Shown: in pieces, positions 59,560 to 64,000 of the stretch | Position numbering within the stretch: the first letter of the stretch is position 1 | Layout of the letters: every line of letters starts with the position of its first letter | Origin: Ampelocalamus luodianensis | Lineage: Eukaryota > Streptophyta > Magnoliopsida > Poales > Poaceae | Assembly (NCBI GenBank): GCA_036346255.1 | Contig: CM070626.1 | Coordinates: forward strand, 16,268,001-16,332,000 | DNA length: 64,000 nt | Direction of reading: 5' to 3' | The notes under the pieces: generated by a model | Database searches by the model: none | The model's input: the letters and a program-made list of their open reading frames with translations, nothing else | Told to the model about the DNA's origin: nothing | Translations under genes and position numbers: made by a program

Positions 59560-61800
59560 GATATTGGTATAGTACTTCGTACTAGTCAAAGTTCTACTGA
59601 GCGTATCTAGGGGTGGGCTCCTTGGGTGGTATGCTCCAAATCCTAGCATCGTGTAGTCCTCCATAGCAATAGCTGGGATGATCGCGCCCTCATTGGTTGA
59701 TTCGTCGTCACCCCCACACCCAACTGAAGGCTGAAAGATGGAATGATGTTAGGCGAAATCAATAATCAAGACCTGCGTTGAACATCACTTACCTCACCAA
59801 TGTGCAGTGTGGATGACATACGGGGAGCGCTAGGATGGCCGCCAATCTGAGTAAGCCGTGTGGACGTTGATCGCACCATGATGTATCCCGGCAGACGTGC
59901 GGCTGAAAGATAGCATGATGTTAGCACAACTTAAGGCTTAATAAATAATAAATACATAAATTGAACATAACTTAACTCCCTATTCTGCATTGTGGATGAC
60001 TGACGGGGAGTGCTAGGATGCCCGCCAGTCTTACTAGGCCGCGCTAACCTAGAAGTTGAGCACAGTCGGTCTACTCGGTGCGCAGCCTAAAGCATGTCGT
60101 CTCTCGATCGACCGCAGCTCATGTTCTTAATGATTTGCTTGGAATCCTCAAAGATGGACTTGAGAGTCCTGAGAAGCCCCAAAACGGTGTGATCTGGGTT
60201 GTGGATGGCGGACCTGGATGTGCGTGAGATCCGTTGGACCTGGTCAAACTAAAGTGACAGACAACAGCTGTTCAGTACCAAACATTAAAAATATCATGAA
60301 TGAAGTGAGCATAGGTTGTGAGTGTTTTATAGTGTTGTCACATCGCAAAGCGTTGTCGATCAAACAAGTGATAAAGCCTCTCCTGGTGCGTAACATGCTC
60401 GGATGCTCTGGCGGAGGACAGGTAAGTCTGGTACGCGACCGTGATACATACGACTCGATGTACTCACGGTAAGTCCGAACGTCGTATGGACATTGCTCCT
60501 ATAGAACCTCAATGTGTGTTATTTCTGTCCAAACCGTAGTTTATCGATATTGGATTGCTTGTATTCGAGAAAGATTTATGTGAGAAAAATGGATGTAGGT
60601 ATGAACTGTAAACATTACTCGGATGGAGTTGCACTCACAAGTGGACAGCCCGCTCGAGCATCCTCCCGTCAGGAGGGCGTAACCTGGTAAAGATCAAACT
60701 GTCACATTACGCGCTGTGGCGCGTAAGGCTCCACCATATGGGAAAAACAAGGTAGCAGGTTGTCACCCATAATTCAACGTCCTATGTGCATTGCATGGAC
60801 AGTCCGTGCGATGCTACCGTGTTCACAAAATGTGGGCTCCATAGAGACCACATGATGTTGTCATTGTGCAACGTCTTGAACTCGTTGTGGAACACGGGGT
60901 AGCACCTCGTCGGTCTATCTCTGACCCAGCCTAACATGATAGCAGTCCATCAGGTGCCTATAGTGGGCCCGTCTACCAGATCGTGGAACTCGGCGTACAG
61001 GTGCACTACATTCCGGAAGGTGGGCCGCCCAATAGGGAAGCGCTCCCAACTCCACAATAACAGCAGCACGTAGCAGGCGGCAAGGACCGGTTTCACACCG
61101 GTGTCGCGCTGTGAAGAGCCACAGACTCAGCGGTGTGGATGAAGCTAGGGTACACCCAATCACCTTGTGTGGTGGGAAACAAGGACCAACTGAAAAGATA
61201 CAAAAGGTACGAGACGAGGTACATCCTAACAACCTCATCTAATGCATTTGCAGGGCATCAACTGAAATGCCTAAGCTATGTCCGAGGGACACCACGAGTC
61301 TTGTCTGGGACAACTAGGTCGAACCGATGCACCAAGCGGGCCTTCCAATTTGCTGGCGGACGGGGTGGAACAAGTGTGTCTCCCATGATCAACAGACCGG
61401 TCAAGAAGGATACATCCTAGAGAGTGACAGTCATCTCTCCTCACCGAAAGTGGAAGGTGTATGTTTCGGATCTCCATCTGTCAACAAGTGCCGACATGAG
61501 ACTCCCGTCCAAGGTGAAATAGCAACCGACGTGGAGTATCCTCGCAAAGGGCAACAAGCCTGTGTCCCGAAGGAGTGAGACGCAGCAAGAGTCAAGCTCC
61601 CAATAATGCTTCTCCGACCTAAGCACAAAGGGTGGAGGACCATTCCCATCCCCAGTGATCCACAACTTGCTACGATAATATTTATCATAGAATGGTTCGA
61701 GTAGCTTTGGTAGAGGCATGGCTTTTCAGAGATGAAATATCGAGTCAGTTCGGAACAAATGGAATGCTAACATACATGGAAACGAAGCATTAAAATGAAA
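59560..61800 (-). pseudogene. Plant mobile domain (MAIN-like / PMD) gene, decayed
   Basis: The clearest block is 61719-61441 on the minus strand. It reads LLEPFYDKYYRSKLWITGDG, then SLLRDTGLLPFARILHVGCY and LVDRWRSETYTFHFR. It continues past a TGA as GEMTVTL and past a TAG as DVSFLTGLLIMGD, then PPANWKARLVHRFDLVVPDK. This is the plant mobile domain (transposon-related aminotransferase-like domain), as in MAIN proteins. Lower blocks WERFPIGRPTFRNVVHLYAE and FHDLVDGPTIGT (about 61045-60960), then VSMEPTFCEHGSI (60850-60820), extend the domain in shifting frames. A tandem 172-base duplication at 59729-60070 affects the 3' part. PMD genes occur both in hosts and in Mutator-like and other elements. 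Two or more stops and frameshifts make this copy dead. Confidence 0.72.
59729..60070. repeat. 172-bp imperfect tandem duplication in the 3' part of the PMD locus
   Basis: 59729-59900 and 59901-60070 both run from GGCTGAAAGAT..ATGATGTTAG to GTGGATGAC..ACGGGGAG.GCTAGGATG.CCGCCA. The repeat unit includes what looks like an intron-exon junction, so it would duplicate an exon. Confidence 0.8.
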
Positions 61801-61854
61801 TGAAGTACAAAAATACACAAATAATACAACACTACTCGTGGACATAAAATGACG

Positions 61855-62640
61855 GTAAAATTAAGTACGACTAAATTAATTACGGCTAATTAATTATAAC
61901 AAATTAACTATGACTAATTTAATTATGATTAATTAAATACGACTAATTTAATTATAGCTAAACTAATTAAGATTGAAATAATTATGACTAATTTAATTAG
62001 GACTAATCAACTACGACCGGTTTAATTATGACTAATGATTTTGTAGTAATTAAGTATGAATAAATTAATTATGACTAATCAGTTACGACTAATTAACTAT
62101 GACTAATTTAATTATGGCTAAACTAATTAAGACTGGATTAATTGCTACTAATTTAATTACAACTAACCAACTACAACCATTTTAATTACGACTAACCAAC
62201 TACAACCATTTTAATTACGACTAATGAACTACAACCATTTTAATTATGACTAATGAATTCGGACTAATTAATTATGACTAAATTAATTACAACTAATTAA
62301 CTAATACTAAATTAATTATGACTAATTAATTATGACTAATTAATTATGACAAGTTAATTATGACTAATTTATTACAACTAAATTAATTAGTACTAAATAA
62401 TTATGACTAATTAACTACAACTAATTAATTATGACTAATAAATTTGGACTAATTAATTACGATGAAATTAATTATGACTAAATTAATTATGACTAATTAA
62501 TTACGATAAGTTAATTATGACTAAATTAACTAGCACTAATTAACTACGAGTAATTAATTACAACCAGTTAAACTGACTACCAAATAACTATGATTAAATT
62601 AGTTTAGCACTAATTACACTGTTATTAAACAATGCATAGG
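61855..62640. repeat. Degenerate TTAATTATGACTAA tandem tract (putative intron of the PMD gene)
   Basis: About 0.78 kb of AT-rich degenerate repeats of 10-18 bases, such as TTAATTATGACTAATTAA and AACTACAACCATTTTAATTA. The same kind of repeat fills the intron at 38320-38470 in the long-TIR element. Confidence 0.9.
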
Positions 62641-62816
62641 AGAAAAAAATTACCTCCTCTTGATGTCGAATTTTCTATACTAATACGACCACAAAGCATT
62701 GCTCTAAACACTCCTTAATCGGCAGCGAAATCAGAATTCGCTCACTCTATTATTTATGTCTCTCTACGTCGAGCACTCGGTTTTCGGGTGAAGAATGAGA
62801 ATAAGAGCGACGCCGG

Positions 62817-62824
62817 ATTTTATA
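62817..62824 (-). promoter_or_regulatory. TATA box of the PMD locus
   Basis: The minus strand reads CGGCTATAAAATCC. Downstream on the minus strand is a short possible exon with an ATG at 62697-62699 and a donor GTAATT at about 62652. That is the same plan as at 38201-38300. Confidence 0.5.
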
Positions 62825-63325
62825 GCCGCGTGAACGAATAATTTACGCCGACCGCGAACCGACGGGAGGAAATTGGATTTCCTCCCGCGGGTTTTTTTGC
62901 ATGTAGGACACGAATGACCAGGAGTATGACCGGTGTGACCCGATGGGACAGAGGGAATCAAATCGATTCCCTCCCACGTGGGCTCAGGTGTGGAGCAGAG
63001 TGGGACACCAAGCCCTAGGGCAACGAACAAGATAGCTCTGTGCTCCAAGGGCACGAACGAGCTAGCTAGCTCTGGCCCCTTGGGGCACGGACTCGGCCAC
63101 GTGGCGCGCAGAGGAGGGGTCCGGCCCCTGGGGAGCGGACTCGGCGACATGTCGAACAACAGATTTGATGTTAGGAGGAGGCTAGATTTAATATTCACGA
63201 CGTCGTGTTACCATTTTAGAAAGGAAAAAAAGGCATACAAACTCCTCACTCGATTCTGCTTCAGCAGAAAGGACACGCCGCAGCAGCACACCCACCGCGC
63301 CTATATTGATTGGTGATCACTAGGA
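62825..63325. other. Intergenic DNA with short inverted motifs
   Basis: Two small hairpins of the form GGGAGG(A)AAT..ATTTCCTCCC occur near 62870-62890 and 62950-62975. 63000-63150 resembles the inverse of 54170-54310. No gene is seen. Confidence 0.45.
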
Positions 63326-63334
63326 GTGGAAACG

Positions 63335-63579
63335 GGAAAAAAAATCCTATAGGACCTGGTCCACAACTCCATCAATATAGACCAACTTCACCATGTGACA
63401 TATGTCTTTTCACAAATCTCAAAGCGCGCAGCCCCATAAATCACTGATGTGAATTTTCACGAATTGAATACTAAAGACTAGCATGTCACGCTTTGAGATT
63501 CGTGAAAAGACACGTGTCACGCAGTGGAGTTGGTCTACATTGATGGAGTTGTGGACCAGATCCTATAGGATTTTTTTCC
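63335..63579. mobile_element. Mutator-type MITE, 245 bp, 9-bp TSD GTGGAAACG
   Basis: The ends GGAAAAAAAATCCTATAGGA and TCCTATAGGATTTTTTTCC open arms of about 90 bases that pair through AACTCCATCAATATAGACCA and TTTCACAAATCTCAAAGCG. The loop is about 60 bases. Perfect 9-bp flanking repeats GTGGAAACG lie at 63326-63334 and 63580-63588. A 9-bp duplication is the mark of Mutator-like transposition. Confidence 0.93.
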
Positions 63580-63588
63580 GTGGAAACG

Positions 63589-64000
63589 GGTTAATTATCT
63601 GTCGTGAAATCGTCCCAACTGAAAGTTGGGAATGGTGACCTTCTCTCCTCTCGTATCTTAGTTATTGATCACTTTTATTTATTCACTTCGAACGTGCATG
63701 CTTAGATATTTTGCTTAGATATAGGTGGTCTAATAGCAGCGGTGCTTATTGTTTCCGGCCATGTGATTGGTGCATCAAGATAGACGTGCTTTGCTCTTGA
63801 GCCTGGAAACTGGAATGGTTTGCCTTGGATTTGAGTCAGCGGGTGCACGTACGTTCATGTGTCGGTGCATGGAGGATTTGCACATGTAAACATTAAGGTC
63901 GAGTGATGTTGCATGATGTTTTGTTAGCAGCACATATACACGCTGTTTAGTGATGCTGCATGCACATGCATTAATTCTCTTTGTTGATGCAAAGAAACAT
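63589..64000. other. Unassigned end of window
   Basis: 63600-63705 resembles 49170-49285. The rest has no recognisable feature. Confidence 0.4.

Overview
The window is plant nuclear DNA from a grass (Poaceae), probably the rice/panicoid side of the family. The signs are grass-type CACTA elements with CACAGACGG subterminal repeats, Ty3/gypsy LTRs beginning TGTAACATCC or TGTAAGGACC, an initiator-Met-tRNA primer binding site, and GC-rich first exons with GT..AG introns. I cannot name the species. It is a repeat-dense intergenic tract: only one protein gene looks intact. Most other coding matter is transposon ORFs or fragments of host genes caught inside or broken by transposons.

Layout. 1-3062: right-hand part of a CACTA element with a decayed Ulp1-type protease ORF. 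3063-6151+: a gag-only gypsy-like element (minus strand). 6956-11917: a 4.96 kb solo LTR with 5-bp target duplication CCGTG. 13925-24066: a tandem gag-LTR-gag-LTR array of a pol-less gypsy-like element with about 3.57 kb LTRs. 24318-25637: a complete 1.3 kb CACTA element (TSD TTT). 25686-26495: fold-back repeats. 26682-29186: a three-exon universal-stress-protein-like gene, the one apparently functional gene. 31915-33716: hAT debris carrying an exon resembling RNA polymerase I subunit A49. 36521-37496: a minus-strand chimera joining the start of a DRP2-type dynamin to exons of an NDUFAF2/mimitin-like complex I assembly factor. 37514-39751: an element with 0.5 kb terminal inverted repeats. 39757-43085: a gypsy LTR plus integrase remnant. 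43720-48663: a solo LTR (TSD TTTAG) with a nested 2.5 kb hAT element (TSD TTGGTGAT). 49848-53482: first exon of a family 35 beta-galactosidase gene, split in frame by an LTR-like insertion that itself carries a 5'-truncated LINE. 55415-59556: a complete CACTA element (TSD TAT) holding a captured F-box gene and a 124-bp tandem array. 59700-62830: a decayed plant-mobile-domain gene. 63335-63579: a Mutator-type MITE (9-bp TSD).

How it fits together. The tract has been built by successive insertions: LINE in LTR in exon, hAT in LTR, F-box gene in CACTA. Host gene pieces recur as single exons with preserved splice sites but broken reading frames, which is the signature of transduplication. The two copies of the tandem LTR element differ mainly by exchange of CTG/CAG triplets for CG, TCG or CCG. 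That is not a normal deamination pattern and may be a base-calling artefact at methylated CHG sites.

No tRNA, rRNA, CRISPR array or bacterial-type operon was seen.
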